Part shown: positions 8,127-17,985 of the stretch, piece after piece
Layout of the letters: every line of letters begins with the position of its first letter
Position numbering within the stretch: the stretch's first letter is position 1
NCBI GenBank assembly: GCA_026400395.1
Contig: JAPLPD010000149.1
Coordinates: 66,736-108,221, forward strand
DNA from: Alphaproteobacteria bacterium
Lineage (GTDB): Bacteria; Pseudomonadota; Alphaproteobacteria; Rhizobiales; Xanthobacteraceae
Reading direction: 5' to 3'
DNA: 41,486 bases
Notes under the pieces: generated by a model
The model's database searches: none
The model's input: only the letters and a program-made list of their open reading frames with translations
Told to the model about the DNA's origin: nothing
Position numbers and translations under genes: made by a program

Positions 8127-9377
8127 TCACATCGGCCGTATCTCGGCCACCGAGGCATCGGCAATCGCGGCGAGGGCTTGCGGATCGGCCGGAAAATCCG
8201 CCGCGATCCAGGCCGTCTCGGCCTCGTGCAGGGCCGCGCCAAGCGCGGGCCCCGGCCGTACCCCCCGCTTGATGAAATCGGCGGCCTTGAGCGGAAACAC
8301 CGGCGCCGCCCAGCGCTCCGACAAGCCGGCCAACGCACTCCACGCCCCATCGTGCGCGGTGGCGGGCGAGCGCGCCCAGGCAAGCAGCACGCGATCGGCG
8401 AAATGCTGCGAACCCAATCGGTAAAGCAATGCACGCGCGGCCTGCTCGTCGCCGGGTGAGATCCGCCACCATGCGTCGGCCATGACCTTCAGCCGCCCGT
8501 GTTCCGCGTTGGAAAGCCTGAGCCGCTGCCACAGCCGTTCGGCGTCCTCGGCGATACGAGCGCCGAGCGCGCCGAGCCGCTGCACCGCATCGGCCTGCAC
8601 GCCGGCCGCGGCCTCGACCTTGGCCATGTTCTCGAACCCCGCGAGATCGGGAACGCCACCCAGCACCGGCACAAGCAAGCCTGACTGGGCCATGACCGCG
8701 AGCGCCGGCGCGGCGTGCGGCGCAAGCAGCAGCTTGAGCAGCTCCATCCGCACCCGTTCGCGCGACAATTGATCGAGACCGGCCCGAGCGGTGATGCATG
8801 CGGCGAGCCCCGCGGCATCGGGCAGCCCACGGCCGTAGGCGGCATGAAAGCGAAAGAAGCGCAGGATGCGCAGGTAATCCTCGGCGATGCGCTTGCCGGG
8901 ATCGCCGATGAAGCGAACCTGCCGTGCTTGCAGATCGGCTATTCCGCCGACGTAATCGTGCACCACGCCGTCTTGGCCGGCGGACAGCGCGTTCATGGTG
9001 AAGTCTCGACGCTCGGCGTCAGCCTGCCAGTCCCGGCCGAAGCGCACGCTGGCGTGACGGCCGAACGTCTCGACATCGACGCGCAGCGTGGTCACCTCGA
9101 AAGGCCGGCTTTCGATCACCACGGTGATGGTGCCGTGCTCGAGACCGGTCGGGACCGGCTTGAAGCCCGCCGCGGTGGCGCGGCGCATCACTTCGTCCGG
9201 CAGCGCGGTGGTGGCCACGTCGAATTCGTGGATCGCCTCGCCGAGCAGCGCGTTCCGCACCGCGCCGCCGACCACGCGGGCCTCCTCGCCGTCGCGCGAG
9301 AGCACATCGAGCAGCCGCGCCAACGAGCCGTCCCGAAGCCAGGGCGCGTCCTTGAGCGAGACCGGCGGCTCGCTCAC
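8127..9377 (-). CDS. cca: CCA tRNA nucleotidyltransferase / poly(A) polymerase family protein
   Basis: Class II nucleotidyltransferase expected to add or repair the 3' CCA end of tRNAs. It has 416 residues. The head domain has VVGGAVRNALLG (residues 37-48), the catalytic region EFDVATTALPDEVMRR and the RRDFTMNAL motif. These are followed by the RNA-binding linker RIAEDYLRILRFFRFHA and a long helical C-terminal half. The usual metal-binding Asp-x-Asp reads Glu-Phe-Asp here (see findings). It overlaps the DUF6111 gene by 4 nt as the last gene of a four-gene operon, and ends 3 bp from the convergent lyase-family gene. Confidence 0.92.
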   Translation of the reverse strand: MSEPPVSLKDAPWLRDGSLARLLDVLSRDGEEARVVGGAVRNALLGEAIHEFDVATTALPDEVMRRATAAGFKPVPTGLEHGTITVVIESRPFEVTTLRVDVETFGRHASVRFGRDWQADAERRDFTMNALSAGQDGVVHDYVGGIADLQARQVRFIGDPGKRIAEDYLRILRFFRFHAAYGRGLPDAAGLAACITARAGLDQLSRERVRMELLKLLLAPHAAPALAVMAQSGLLVPVLGGVPDLAGFENMAKVEAAAGVQADAVQRLGALGARIAEDAERLWQRLRLSNAEHGRLKVMADAWWRISPGDEQAARALLYRLGSQHFADRVLLAWARSPATAHDGAWSALAGLSERWAAPVFPLKAADFIKRGVRPGPALGAALHEAETAWIAADFPADPQALAAIADASVAEIRPM

Positions 9378-9640
9378 CGCACCTGTCCCGGACCGAATTG
9401 GCCGCGGTCGTCCACATGGGCGGGCTCATAGGTCGAACCCGGCGGCGAGCCGGCGAAATGCGACAGTACGATAAAGCTGCCGATCATCAGGATGAGAGCG
9501 CAGATGGCGAGCGTGGCGAGCGTTTTCGGCGGCCACGATTCCATCGTCATCAGCGCCGTCTTGGTCGCCAGAAGATAGAGCGCGTAGCCTACGAACGGAG
9601 CCACAAACAGCGCCAGCTCGGTGAAGATGGGTCGGATCAT
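9374..9640 (-). CDS. DUF6111-type small membrane protein
   Basis: An 88-residue protein with two clear membrane helices (about residues 5-27 and 42-62) and a polar C-terminal tail. It matches my memory of the DUF6111 family, found in alphaproteobacteria between a NUDIX hydrolase and the CCA-adding enzyme. It overlaps both neighbours by 4 nt, which argues for coupled translation. No biochemical role is known to me. Confidence 0.8.
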   Translation of the reverse strand: MIRPIFTELALFVAPFVGYALYLLATKTALMTMESWPPKTLATLAICALILMIGSFIVLSHFAGSPPGSTYEPAHVDDRGQFGPGQVR

Positions 9641-10308
9641 CCGGCGTAAATCCGTTCGTAAAGGTTGCGCAGAATACCCGCGGTGACGCCCCAGATGTAG
9701 CGATCGTTGAACGGCATGGCGTAGTACTGACGTTCAATGCCATTCCAGTCCCGCTTGAGCCGCTGGTGGTTGCCGGGCGCCATCAGAAATTCCAGTGGCA
9801 CTTCGAAGACGTCGGCGACCTCGCCGGGATTCACGGTCAAGCGATAGTCCGGATCGACACGCGCGACCAGAGGCAGGATACGGAAGCCGGAAAACGTCAA
9901 ATACAGATCGAGGTACCCGATCGGCTCGATGAACCTTTCGTCGAGCCCGATCTCCTCCTGCGCCTCGCGCAGCGCCGCGGCCTGCGGGCTTGCATCGGTT
10001 GGATCGATCTTGCCGCCGGGAAAGGCGACCTGGCCGGAATGGCTTTTCAATTCCGGGGTGCGCAAGGTGAGCAACACGGACGGCTCCGGCCGCGCGATCA
10101 CCGGCACCAGCACGGCCGCCGGGCGCGTCGCTTTGACGCCGGCCTTCTCCCACAACTCCGGATCAAGATCGAGATTGCCGCGAATTCGCACCGGCGCGTC
10201 GAGGTCGGTCAGCGCCGGCGTCACCTCGCGGTTGAGCCGCGCCTTCGCGCGCACGAAGAACTCGTGCGGCGGCGCCTTGACCTCGTCGAGCGGAACGCCG
10301 GGCTGCAT
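9637..10308 (-). CDS. NUDIX hydrolase, CoA pyrophosphatase type
   Basis: Likely cleaves CoA or acyl-CoA diphosphate bonds. From ATG 10308 the protein has 223 residues; the longer open frame upstream lies over the DUF1285 gene. The CoA-type signature is clear: LLTLRTPELKSHSGQVAFPGG followed by the Nudix helix ALREAQEEIGL. The remainder has the expected fold pattern, with VNPGEVADVFEVPLEFL near the C-terminus. The start codon overlaps the DUF1285 stop by one base (TGATG). It is the second gene of the DUF1285-NUDIX-DUF6111-CCA operon. Confidence 0.92.
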   Translation of the reverse strand: MQPGVPLDEVKAPPHEFFVRAKARLNREVTPALTDLDAPVRIRGNLDLDPELWEKAGVKATRPAAVLVPVIARPEPSVLLTLRTPELKSHSGQVAFPGGKIDPTDASPQAAALREAQEEIGLDERFIEPIGYLDLYLTFSGFRILPLVARVDPDYRLTVNPGEVADVFEVPLEFLMAPGNHQRLKRDWNGIERQYYAMPFNDRYIWGVTAGILRNLYERIYAG

Positions 10309-10901
10309 CAGGCGAATTCCTTTAAGCTGTCGGCGCGCGCCATCACAAAGAACTCGCCGCCCGACAGGATGCCGAACATCTGCTCGCCGCCGACTTCGCG
10401 CTCTTCGCCCATTTCCACCAGATCGTAGAACAGGGTCCGCGTTACCTTCGCCCACAATCCGCGCCGTACGTGAAGATAGGGTTTGAGGCCGCCGGTGTCC
10501 GGTTCGGGCTCGAACCGCAGCAGATGACCGGGGCCGCAAGCGACCCAGTCGTCCACATTGGTGCGAAAGTTCAGCACACGCCCCTTTTCGCCATGATCGA
10601 CAGCCAGTTCGACCGCCAGGAACGGGGCGTCGTCCACCGTGATGCCGCACTTCTCCACCGGCGTCACAAGAAAATAACTGTCATCCTCGCGCTTGAGCAC
10701 CGATGCGAACAGCTTGACCAGCGCCGGCCGGCCGATTGGGGTTTTCATGTAGAACCAGGTGCCATCGGTGGCGATGCGCATATCCAGATCGCCACAAAAC
10801 GGCGGGTTCCACAGATGCACCGGCGGCGGCCCCTTGCCGGCCTCCTTGCGCGCATTGCTGGCCAGCCCCTCCAATGGCCCGGCTTGCCTTTCGTTCGCCA
10901 T
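10308..10901 (-). CDS. DUF1285 domain protein
   Basis: A 197-residue protein from ATG 10901; the open frame extends upstream to 11567 but there overlaps the moxR gene and its promoter. Recognisable DUF1285 segments are PVHLWNPPFCGDLDMRI, the run DGTWFYMKTPIGRPALVKLFASVL, and the segment around DDAPFLAV near the middle. The function is unknown; no membrane segment or signal peptide is visible. It is first in a four-gene operon and divergent from moxR, with about 170 bp between them for both promoters. Confidence 0.88.
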   Translation of the reverse strand: MANERQAGPLEGLASNARKEAGKGPPPVHLWNPPFCGDLDMRIATDGTWFYMKTPIGRPALVKLFASVLKREDDSYFLVTPVEKCGITVDDAPFLAVELAVDHGEKGRVLNFRTNVDDWVACGPGHLLRFEPEPDTGGLKPYLHVRRGLWAKVTRTLFYDLVEMGEEREVGGEQMFGILSGGEFFVMARADSLKEFA

Positions 10902-11075
10902 TCTTGACCCTATGGATAGCAAGCCTGCCACACATCCTGGCCGCCCACCGCTCATGCAGAAAAATAGCGGGTTCCGGCCGAAATGTGAGAACGGGCCTGG
11001 GGAATCGAATAATATCGCCCTGGCATGATTATTGTTTACGCATAAGCCAGAAAAACACCAATCCAGGAGTCCAGG
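10902..11075. promoter_or_regulatory. divergent promoter region, DUF1285 operon and moxR operon
   Basis: This 174-bp gap separates two divergent operons. An AT-rich stretch around 11008-11043 (including AATAATATC and GATTATTGTTTA) is a plausible promoter area in otherwise GC-rich DNA. A CAGGAG site precedes the moxR ATG. I could not fix -35/-10 pairs. Confidence 0.4.
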
Positions 11076-12086
11076 ATGGCGGTAGCAGGCGGAGACGGAG
11101 TCGAGAAGCTCGTGGACATGATCGTCCGGGCCGCCGAAACGACCGCCACCCACATCGCCGCGGCCAAGGCCGCCATCGGCGCCGTGATCTTCGGCCAGGA
11201 GCTTGTGGTCGAACGCACACTGATCACCGTGCTGTGCGGCGGACACGGCATGCTGGTCGGTGTTCCCGGCCTCGCCAAGACCAAGCTCGTCGAAGCGCTC
11301 GGCACCGTGCTCGGCCTCGACGCCCGCCGCATCCAGTTCACCCCCGACCTGATGCCCTCCGACATCCTCGGCAGCGAAGTGCTGGAGGAAGGCGTAGGCG
11401 GCAAGCGCGCGTTCCGGTTCATCCCCGGCCCGATCTTCGGTCAGCTCCTGATGGCCGACGAGATCAACCGCGCCAGCCCGCGCACCCAGTCGGCGCTGCT
11501 GCAGGCGATGCAGGAGCAGCACGTCACCGTCGCTGGCGCCCGCCACGACATGCCGAAGCCGTTCCACGTTCTGGCAACGCAGAACCCGATCGAACAGGAG
11601 GGCACCTATCCGCTGCCCGAAGCGCAGCTCGACCGCTTCCTGATGCAGATCGACGTCGAATATCCCGACGCCGCCGCCGAGCGCCGAATTATTTTCGAAA
11701 CCACCGGCGCCGAAGAGGGCAAGGCCAAGGCCGCGATGACCGCCGAGGAGTTGATGGCCGCGCAGCGCCTAGTGCGCCGCCTGCCGGTCGGCGAGTCGGT
11801 GGTCGATGCAATCCTCAAGCTCGTCCGCTCGGCACGTCCGGGGCCGGACGCGGGCGACCTCGGCAAGCTGATCGCCTGGGGCCCGAGCCCGCGCGCCTCC
11901 CAGGCGCTGATGCTGGTGGCGCGCGCCCGCGCGTTGCTCGACGGACGGCTGGCGCCTTCGATCGACGACGTCATAGCGATGGCCGAGCCGGTGCTGAAGC
12001 ACCGCATGGCGCTGACCTTCGCCGCCCGCGCCGACGGCGAAACCATCAGCAGCGTGATCGCCAAGCTCGCGTTGCGAGTCGGTTGA
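11076..12086 (+). CDS. MoxR-family AAA+ ATPase
   Basis: Chaperone-like ATPase that works with von Willebrand-type partner proteins to mature enzymes or envelope complexes. It has 336 residues. The MoxR form of the Walker A loop is GVPGLAKTKL (about residues 65-74), Walker B is LLMADEINRA, and a sensor-1 region FHVLATQNPIEQEGTYPLPEAQLDRF follows as two adjoining motifs. The C-terminal lid helices contain LVARARALLDGR. It heads an operon with a DUF58 protein, a DUF4159 membrane protein and a large vWA-like membrane protein, the usual alphaproteobacterial arrangement. Confidence 0.95.
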   Translation: MAVAGGDGVEKLVDMIVRAAETTATHIAAAKAAIGAVIFGQELVVERTLITVLCGGHGMLVGVPGLAKTKLVEALGTVLGLDARRIQFTPDLMPSDILGSEVLEEGVGGKRAFRFIPGPIFGQLLMADEINRASPRTQSALLQAMQEQHVTVAGARHDMPKPFHVLATQNPIEQEGTYPLPEAQLDRFLMQIDVEYPDAAAERRIIFETTGAEEGKAKAAMTAEELMAAQRLVRRLPVGESVVDAILKLVRSARPGPDAGDLGKLIAWGPSPRASQALMLVARARALLDGRLAPSIDDVIAMAEPVLKHRMALTFAARADGETISSVIAKLALRVG

Positions 12087-12089
12087 TCG

Positions 12090-13046
12090 ATGGCCGCGGA
12101 CGGACCAGCGGGCCGAGACGAACTCAAGGCAACACAGCAGGCCAGCGGCGCAGGCCGCACCCTGGCCGCTGCGCTGCCGCGTCTCATCCTGGAGTCGCGC
12201 AAGATCGCCGCCACCGTTATCCACGGCCGGCATGGCCGCAAGCGCTCCGGCTCCGGCGAGAACTTCTGGCAGTTCCGCCGCTTCGTGTTCGGCGAGGAGG
12301 CCCGCCGGATCGACTGGCGGCGCTCGGCGCGCGACGACAACCTCTATGTGCGCGAGCGTGAATGGGAGGCCGCGCACACCATCTGGATCTGGCCCGACCG
12401 CTCGCCGTCGATGGCGTTCACCTCGCGGCTGGCGCGCGAAAGCAAGCTCGACCGCTGCCTCACCATCGCCTTCGCGCTCGCTGAGGTCCTGGTCGAAGCC
12501 GGCGAGCGCGTCGGCCTGCCTGGCATGATGCGCCCGACCGGCAGCCGCGCCGTGATCGACCGCATGGCCGAAGCCATGATCCACGATCAGACCGCGCGGC
12601 TCAGCCTGCCGGCCGGATTTGCGCCGGCTTCGCTGTCGGAGATCGTGGTGCTGTCGGACCTGTGGAGCCCGATCGAGGAAATCCGCACCATCCTGACGCA
12701 GCTGTCCGCCAACGGCTCCCAGGGCCATCTGGTCCAGATCGTCGATCCGGCGGAGGAAACCTTCCCCTATTCCGGGCGCATCGAGTTCAGCGAGCCTGAG
12801 GGCCACGGCGAGGTCACCGCGGGCCGCGCCGAAAACTGGCGCGCCGATTACGAGGCGCGGCTGAAGCGCCATCGCGAGGAAATCCGCGTCGAGTCAGCGC
12901 GGCTCGGCTGGAGCTTCACCATCCACCGCACCGACCGCCCGCCCAACGAACTGCTGATGGCGCTGCATTCACGCATCGGCGAAGGCAACGACGCCGCCAC
13001 CTCCAACCGCCGGCCGCATGGCATGGCCCTCGGGAGGTCCGGATGA
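12090..13046 (+). CDS. DUF58 / vWA-like domain protein, MoxR partner
   Basis: A 318-residue soluble protein of the DUF58 family. The family block GRKRSGSGENFWQFRRF (about residues 50-66) leads into ARRIDWRRSARDDNLYVRE. A degenerate MIDAS metal site is seen in DRSPSM. Proteins of this type are thought to work with MoxR ATPases, which matches the gene order. It starts 3 nt after moxR and overlaps the next gene by 4 nt (ATGA). Its substrate is unknown. Confidence 0.92.
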   Translation: MAADGPAGRDELKATQQASGAGRTLAAALPRLILESRKIAATVIHGRHGRKRSGSGENFWQFRRFVFGEEARRIDWRRSARDDNLYVREREWEAAHTIWIWPDRSPSMAFTSRLARESKLDRCLTIAFALAEVLVEAGERVGLPGMMRPTGSRAVIDRMAEAMIHDQTARLSLPAGFAPASLSEIVVLSDLWSPIEEIRTILTQLSANGSQGHLVQIVDPAEETFPYSGRIEFSEPEGHGEVTAGRAENWRADYEARLKRHREEIRVESARLGWSFTIHRTDRPPNELLMALHSRIGEGNDAATSNRRPHGMALGRSG

Positions 13047-15839
13047 TGGGCCTGCCGCTCGGCTTCGCGCAGCCGCTGGTGCTGCTCGGCCTGCTCAGCC
13101 TGCCGATCCTGTGGTGGCTGCTGCGGCTCATTCCGCCGCGGCCGCGGCGTGTGTCGTTTCCGCCGACGCGCCTGTTGTTCGACATCAAGCCGAAGGAAGA
13201 CACCCCGGCCCGCACGCCGTGGTGGCTGACCATGCTGCGGCTCGTCCTGGCGACGCTGGTGATCCTTGACGCCGCGGGTCCGTTGTGGAATCCGCCGGTT
13301 TCGACCACCACCGGCGCAACCCCGATCGCGCTGCTGATCGACGACGGCATCGGCGCCGCGGCAAGCTGGGACGCCCGGCTTCGCACCGCCGACGATATCA
13401 TCGCCCGCGCCGAGGCCGACAACCGCGGCGTCGCCCTCATCCCGCTCGGCCAGGCCACCCGCGACGTCTCGCTGCAACAGCCCGCCGCCGCGCGCGTTCG
13501 TCTCAACCAGTTGAAGCCGGTGCCTTACGCGGTCGAGCGCACCGATGCGCTGCCGGCGATTTCCCGCCTGTTGTCATCCTCCCCCGACATGGAGGCGATC
13601 TGGCTTTCCGATGGCAGCGACCTGGGGCGCGGCTCCGAATTCGTCGCTGGGCTCGCCACCGCCACCAAAGGGCGAAACGTTTCCATCGTCACCGGTGGAT
13701 TGCCGACGGCGCATGCGCTCGCCGCCGCCGACAACGCCGCTGGCGCATTGACCGTGAAGGTGCTGCGCGCTTCCACCGGCGGCACCGAGGACGGCATCAT
13801 CCGCGCGCTCGACCTCAAGGGCCTGCCGCTCGGCGAAACCCGCTTCGCGTTCAAGATCGATGAGCGTGAAACCGACGCCGAATTCAGCCTCCCGGTGGAG
13901 ATCAGGAACGACATCGCGCGGCTCGAGATTGTCGGCGAGCGCTCCGCCGGCGCGGTTCAACTGCTCGACAAGCGCTGGCGCCGCCGCACCGTCGGCATCG
14001 TGACCGGATCGACCTCCGACACCGCCCAGCCGCTGCTCGCCTCGACCTACTACCTTTCGCGCGCACTCAACCCGTTCGCTGATGTACGGATGGCCGACGT
14101 CGCCTCTCCCGCCGAAGCGATCCGGCGCTTCGTCGAGCAGAACGTGCCGATGATCATGTCTGGTTCCCGTGAAACTTCGCCGCGGCGGTCGCACCCTCGG
14201 CGGCAGCCTGAGTTGGGACCAGCCGCAGCCGCTCAGCGCCTTTTCAAAGGAAGGTCCGTTCGGCACCATGACGGTGCCGAAGGACGTCAACGTGACGCGC
14301 CAGGTGCTGGCCGAACCGGAAGCCGGCCTTGCCGAACGCACCTGGGCGACGCTGGCCGACGGCACGCCCCTCGTCACCGCCGTCAAGCGCGGCAAAGGTA
14401 TGATCGTGCTGTTTCATGTCACCGCTGACACGCGCTGGTCCGATCTGCCGCTGTCCGGCGGCTTCGTTGAAATGCTCCGCCGCATGGTCGGACTGGCCGG
14501 TACGGCTGCGGCGACCGACGAAGCCTCCAAGGGCCGCACCGAGCGCGAAGTGGTGCCGCCGAGCCGCATCCTCGATGGCTTCGGCGCCTTCGGTCCGCCC
14601 ACCGCGGTCACACGGCCGGTGCCGGTTGGATTCGTCACCCGCGCCAACGCCGACCACCCGCCCGGCTTCTACGGCCCGCCGGAGGGTTTGCTTGCGGTCA
14701 ATGCGCTCGCGCCCACCGACCGGCTGGTGGGACTGGATTTTACGCCGTTGAACGGCCGCCTCGAAGCCTACCAGATCGGCGAGCCGCAGGATCTGCGCGG
14801 CCCCGTGCTGATGGCAGCGCTGGTGCTGCTCGCCCTCGACGCGCTGGTGGTGTTCCTTCTCGCCGGTGGCATCGGACAGATGTTGCGCAAGCGCCCGCAG
14901 CGCGCGGCGGCGGCGCTGGTGCTTGCCTTGGCATTGGCAGCGCTGACGTTCGGACCGCAGGCATCGGCGCAGAATGCCGCGCAAGAGACCGCGCAAGAGA
15001 CCGCGCAAGCACAGCAGCCGCGGCGACCGCCGGCGCAACGCGCAGCGCCCGCCCCCGCCGATGCGCCGTCCGATCCCGACTTCGCCATGAAGGCGACCGT
15101 CGAAACCCGGCTCGCCTACGTGACGACCGGCGATGCCGAAGTGGACGGCACCAGCAAGTCGGGCCTGCAGGGCCTGACCATGTTCCTCGCCCAGCGCACT
15201 GCGCTCGAAGCCGGCGAACCGGTCGGCCTCGACATCGGTCGCGACGAACTTTCGTTCTTCCCGCTTATCTACTGGCCGGTGGTGCCCAACGCGCCGAAGC
15301 CAACGCCCGCGGCGCTCGCCCGCATCGACGCCTACATGAAAAATGGCGGCACCGTCCTGTTCGACACCCGCGACGCCATCATGGCGCCGCCCGGCCCCGG
15401 CGGCGCCAGCCGCTCGCCCGGAATGCTGGCGCTGCGCAACATCCTGTCTTCGCTCGACATCCCCGAACTGGAACCGGTGTCGCGCGACCATGTGCTGACC
15501 AAAACATTCTTTCTGCTCAAGGAATTCCCCGGCCGGTTCACCACGGGCCAACTCTGGGTCGAAGCGCTTCCGACCGCCGACGAGCAGGCCGACGAAAGCA
15601 AGCGCCCGGCCCGCGCCGGCGACGGCGTGTCGTCGATCATCATCAGCTCCAACGATCTGGCCGGCGCCTGGGCAACCCGCGCCGACGGTCAAGCGATGCT
15701 GCCGCTGGTTCCCGGCGAGCCGCGCCAGCGCGAATTCGCCTTCCGCGCCGGCGTCAACATTGTGATTTACACGCTGACCGGCAACTACAAGGCCGATCAG
15801 GTGCACGTCCCGGCTCTGCTCGAACGGCTGGGACAGTAG
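13043..15839 (+). pseudogene. BatA/DUF4159 membrane protein gene broken by a frameshift
   Basis: The two halves of one gene lie in different frames. The first frame (13043-14428) codes for a BatA-type N-terminus with two membrane helices (about residues 8-27 and 58-75) and keeps family-like sequence up to NVPMIMSG near 14158; its remaining 90 codons are out-of-frame. The second frame is good from about 14160 (LVPVKLRRGGRTLGG) to the stop at 15839. It holds two more helices near 14810 and 14920, a Gln/Ala-rich linker, and the DUF4159 domain (ETRLAYVTTGD to the C-terminus). No credible start with a ribosome binding site opens the second half. Relatives as I remember them have extra residues at the junction, so a short deletion is likely too. 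Confidence 0.8.
14150..14172 (+). other. frameshift / deletion junction inside the DUF4159 gene
   Basis: Left of this point the reading frame gives EQNVPMIM; right of it the conserved block LVPVKLRRGG appears one frame over. Each side reads as normal coding sequence, so the change is sharp. I see no repeat or insertion sequence at the junction. It could be a real mutation or an assembly or sequencing error. Confidence 0.75.
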
Positions 15840-15848
15840 GAACGCATC

Positions 15849-17903
15849 GTGGGATTTGGCATCAGCTTCGCACCGCTCGTTCCGGCCTACGTGTTGTGGG
15901 CGGCGGTCGCACTCGCGGTCGTGCTGGCGATGCTGCTCGCCTTCGTGCGCAGCCGCGGATGGGCGGTCCGCGCGCTGGCGCTCGCCATGATGGTGATGGC
16001 GTTGGCCAACCCATCGTTCACCCGCGAGGACCGTGAACCGCTCTCGTCCGTAGTCGCAGTGGTGGTGGACAAGAGCCCGAGCCAGAATTTCGGCGATCGC
16101 ATCAAGCAGACGGAAACCGCGCGCGCCCAACTGGCCGAACAGGGCCTCGACGTGCGCTTCGTCGAGGCCGGCGAAGCCGACGGCGAGACCGACGGCACCA
16201 AGCTGTTCTCCGCGCTCGGCTCCGCGCTCGCCGACGTGCCGCCCGACCGCGTCGCCGGAGCGATCCTGTTGACCGACGGACGCGTGCATGATCTGCCGGC
16301 GGAGGTCGCCGCGCTGGGGTTTAATGCGCCGGTCCATGCGCTGATCAGCGGCGCCCGCAACGAGCGCGACCGCCGGGTCGTTCTGGTGACGACGCCGCGC
16401 TTCGGCATTGTCGGTCAGTCGCAGACCATCGTCTATCGCGTCGAGGACCAGGGCGCGCCCGCCTCTCCCGCCGAGGTCACCGTGCGCCGCGACGGCGAAG
16501 TGCTGGACCGCCGCATTGTCACCCCGGGCAATACCATCAATGCGCAAATCCCGATCCCGCACGCCGGTCCGAACATCGTCGAGATCGAAGCGGCCCCACT
16601 CGAGGGAGAGCTGACACCGGTGAACAACCGCGCCGTTGTCTCGATCGACGGCGTCCGCGACAAGCTCCGCGTGCTGCTGGTTTCCGGCGAACCTCATGCC
16701 GGCGAACGCACATGGCGCAATCTTCTGAAATCCGACGCCAGCGTCGATCTGGTTCACTTCACCATTTTGCGCCCTCCGGAGAAGCAGGACGGCACGCCGA
16801 TCAACGAACTGTCGCTGATCGCGTTTCCGACCCGCGAGTTGTTCCAGCAGAAGATCAAGGACTTCCACCTGATCATCTTCGACCGCTACGCCCGCCAGGG
16901 CGTGCTGCCGATAATCTATTTCGACAACATCGCGCGCTACGTACAGGAAGGCGGCGCGGTTCTGATCGCCGCCGGCCCCGATTACGCCAGCCCGACCAGC
17001 CTGTGGCGCACGCCGCTCGAACAGATCCTGCCGGCCGAGCCGAGCGGGCGCACGGTCGAACTGCCGTTTCACGCGCAATTGAGCGAGCCCGGCAAGCGCC
17101 ACCCGGTTACGCGCGGCCTCGCCGGCTCCGATACAAGCCCGCCGCACTGGAGCCGATGGTTCCGGCTGGTCGATACCCGCGCCGCCAGCGGTACCACGAT
17201 CATGGAAGGCCCGGACAAGAAGCCGCTGCTCGTGCTGTCGCGCGAGGGCGAAGGCCGCGTCGGCCTGCTGCTCTCCGATCACATCTGGCTGTGGGCGCGC
17301 GGCTACGAGGGCGGCGGGCCACATCTCGACCTGATGCGCCGGCTGTCGCACTGGCTGATGAAGCAGCCGGACCTGGAGGAAGAAGCGCTGCGGCTGATCG
17401 TGCGCGGGCGCGACCTGCTGGTCGAGCGCCAGACCATGGCCGACGCCGTCGGCGAAGTGACCCTGACCCTGCCATCGGGCAAGACGCAAACGGTCACGCT
17501 CGCGGCCGGTGAGCCCGGACTGTGGCGCGGCTCGATCAAGGCGACCGAGCTCGGGCTGTGGCGCGCCACCGACGGCAAGCTCAACGCGCTGGTCAACGTC
17601 GGCCCGCCCAACCCGCGCGAGTTCGCCGAGGTGACTTCAACCACCGAAGTACTGGGGCCGTTTGCCGCGGCGACCGGCGGCGATGCGCGGCGCGTGACCG
17701 ACGCTTCGGGCAACGTGGCGCTGCCGCGGATCGTGGCGATGCGGAGCGGCGACACCTACCGCGGCGACGACTGGCTCGGCCTGAAGATGCGCGACGCCAG
17801 CGTGGTGCGCGGCATCGGCGTGCTGCCGATGTTCGCGGGCCTGCTCGGCCTGCTGCTGCTGGTCGGTGCCTTGGCCGCCACCTGGGCTCGTGAAGGCCGC
17901 TGA
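15849..17903 (+). CDS. large membrane protein with vWA-like and amidotransferase-like region
   Basis: A 684-residue protein starting at GTG 15849, 9 nt after the DUF4159 stop and next to an AGGAA site. It has two N-terminal helices (about 7-28 and 34-50), then a vWA-like domain with a MIDAS-like DKSPS motif (about residue 74) and ILLTDGRVHD. The middle (LIIFDRYARQGVLPIIYFDNIARYVQEGGAVLIAAGP, given here as adjoining motifs LIIFDRYARQ and EGGAVLIAAGP) looks like the glutamine-amidotransferase-like fold of this family. A final helix at about 657-677 is followed by a basic tail. The catalytic Cys of true amidotransferases is not evident. Last gene of the MoxR operon. Confidence 0.85.
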   Translation: MGFGISFAPLVPAYVLWAAVALAVVLAMLLAFVRSRGWAVRALALAMMVMALANPSFTREDREPLSSVVAVVVDKSPSQNFGDRIKQTETARAQLAEQGLDVRFVEAGEADGETDGTKLFSALGSALADVPPDRVAGAILLTDGRVHDLPAEVAALGFNAPVHALISGARNERDRRVVLVTTPRFGIVGQSQTIVYRVEDQGAPASPAEVTVRRDGEVLDRRIVTPGNTINAQIPIPHAGPNIVEIEAAPLEGELTPVNNRAVVSIDGVRDKLRVLLVSGEPHAGERTWRNLLKSDASVDLVHFTILRPPEKQDGTPINELSLIAFPTRELFQQKIKDFHLIIFDRYARQGVLPIIYFDNIARYVQEGGAVLIAAGPDYASPTSLWRTPLEQILPAEPSGRTVELPFHAQLSEPGKRHPVTRGLAGSDTSPPHWSRWFRLVDTRAASGTTIMEGPDKKPLLVLSREGEGRVGLLLSDHIWLWARGYEGGGPHLDLMRRLSHWLMKQPDLEEEALRLIVRGRDLLVERQTMADAVGEVTLTLPSGKTQTVTLAAGEPGLWRGSIKATELGLWRATDGKLNALVNVGPPNPREFAEVTSTTEVLGPFAAATGGDARRVTDASGNVALPRIVAMRSGDTYRGDDWLGLKMRDASVVRGIGVLPMFAGLLGLLLLVGALAATWAREGR

Positions 17904-17985
17904 CGCGGCCACGGCCCGTAAGCGCCGCTGAGACAAACAAGCCCCGCAAGGGCCGCTCGACCCCGCGTGTTGACCGTGTGGAAGG

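Noticed and set aside
14169-15839. The C-terminal DUF4159 part as an independent gene
   Set aside because: The possible GTG at 14169 lies inside a conserved block and has no ribosome binding site, so it is better read as the second half of a broken gene.
14244-17489. A 1081-codon open frame on the minus strand opposite the DUF4159 and vWA-like genes
   Set aside because: The His/Arg/Gln/Gly-rich composition is that of antisense to GC-rich coding DNA, and the plus-strand products carry recognisable domains.
17895-17910. GGCCGC-TGAC-GCGGCC hairpin at the end of the MoxR operon as a terminator
   Set aside because: It straddles the stop codon and has no T tract after it.
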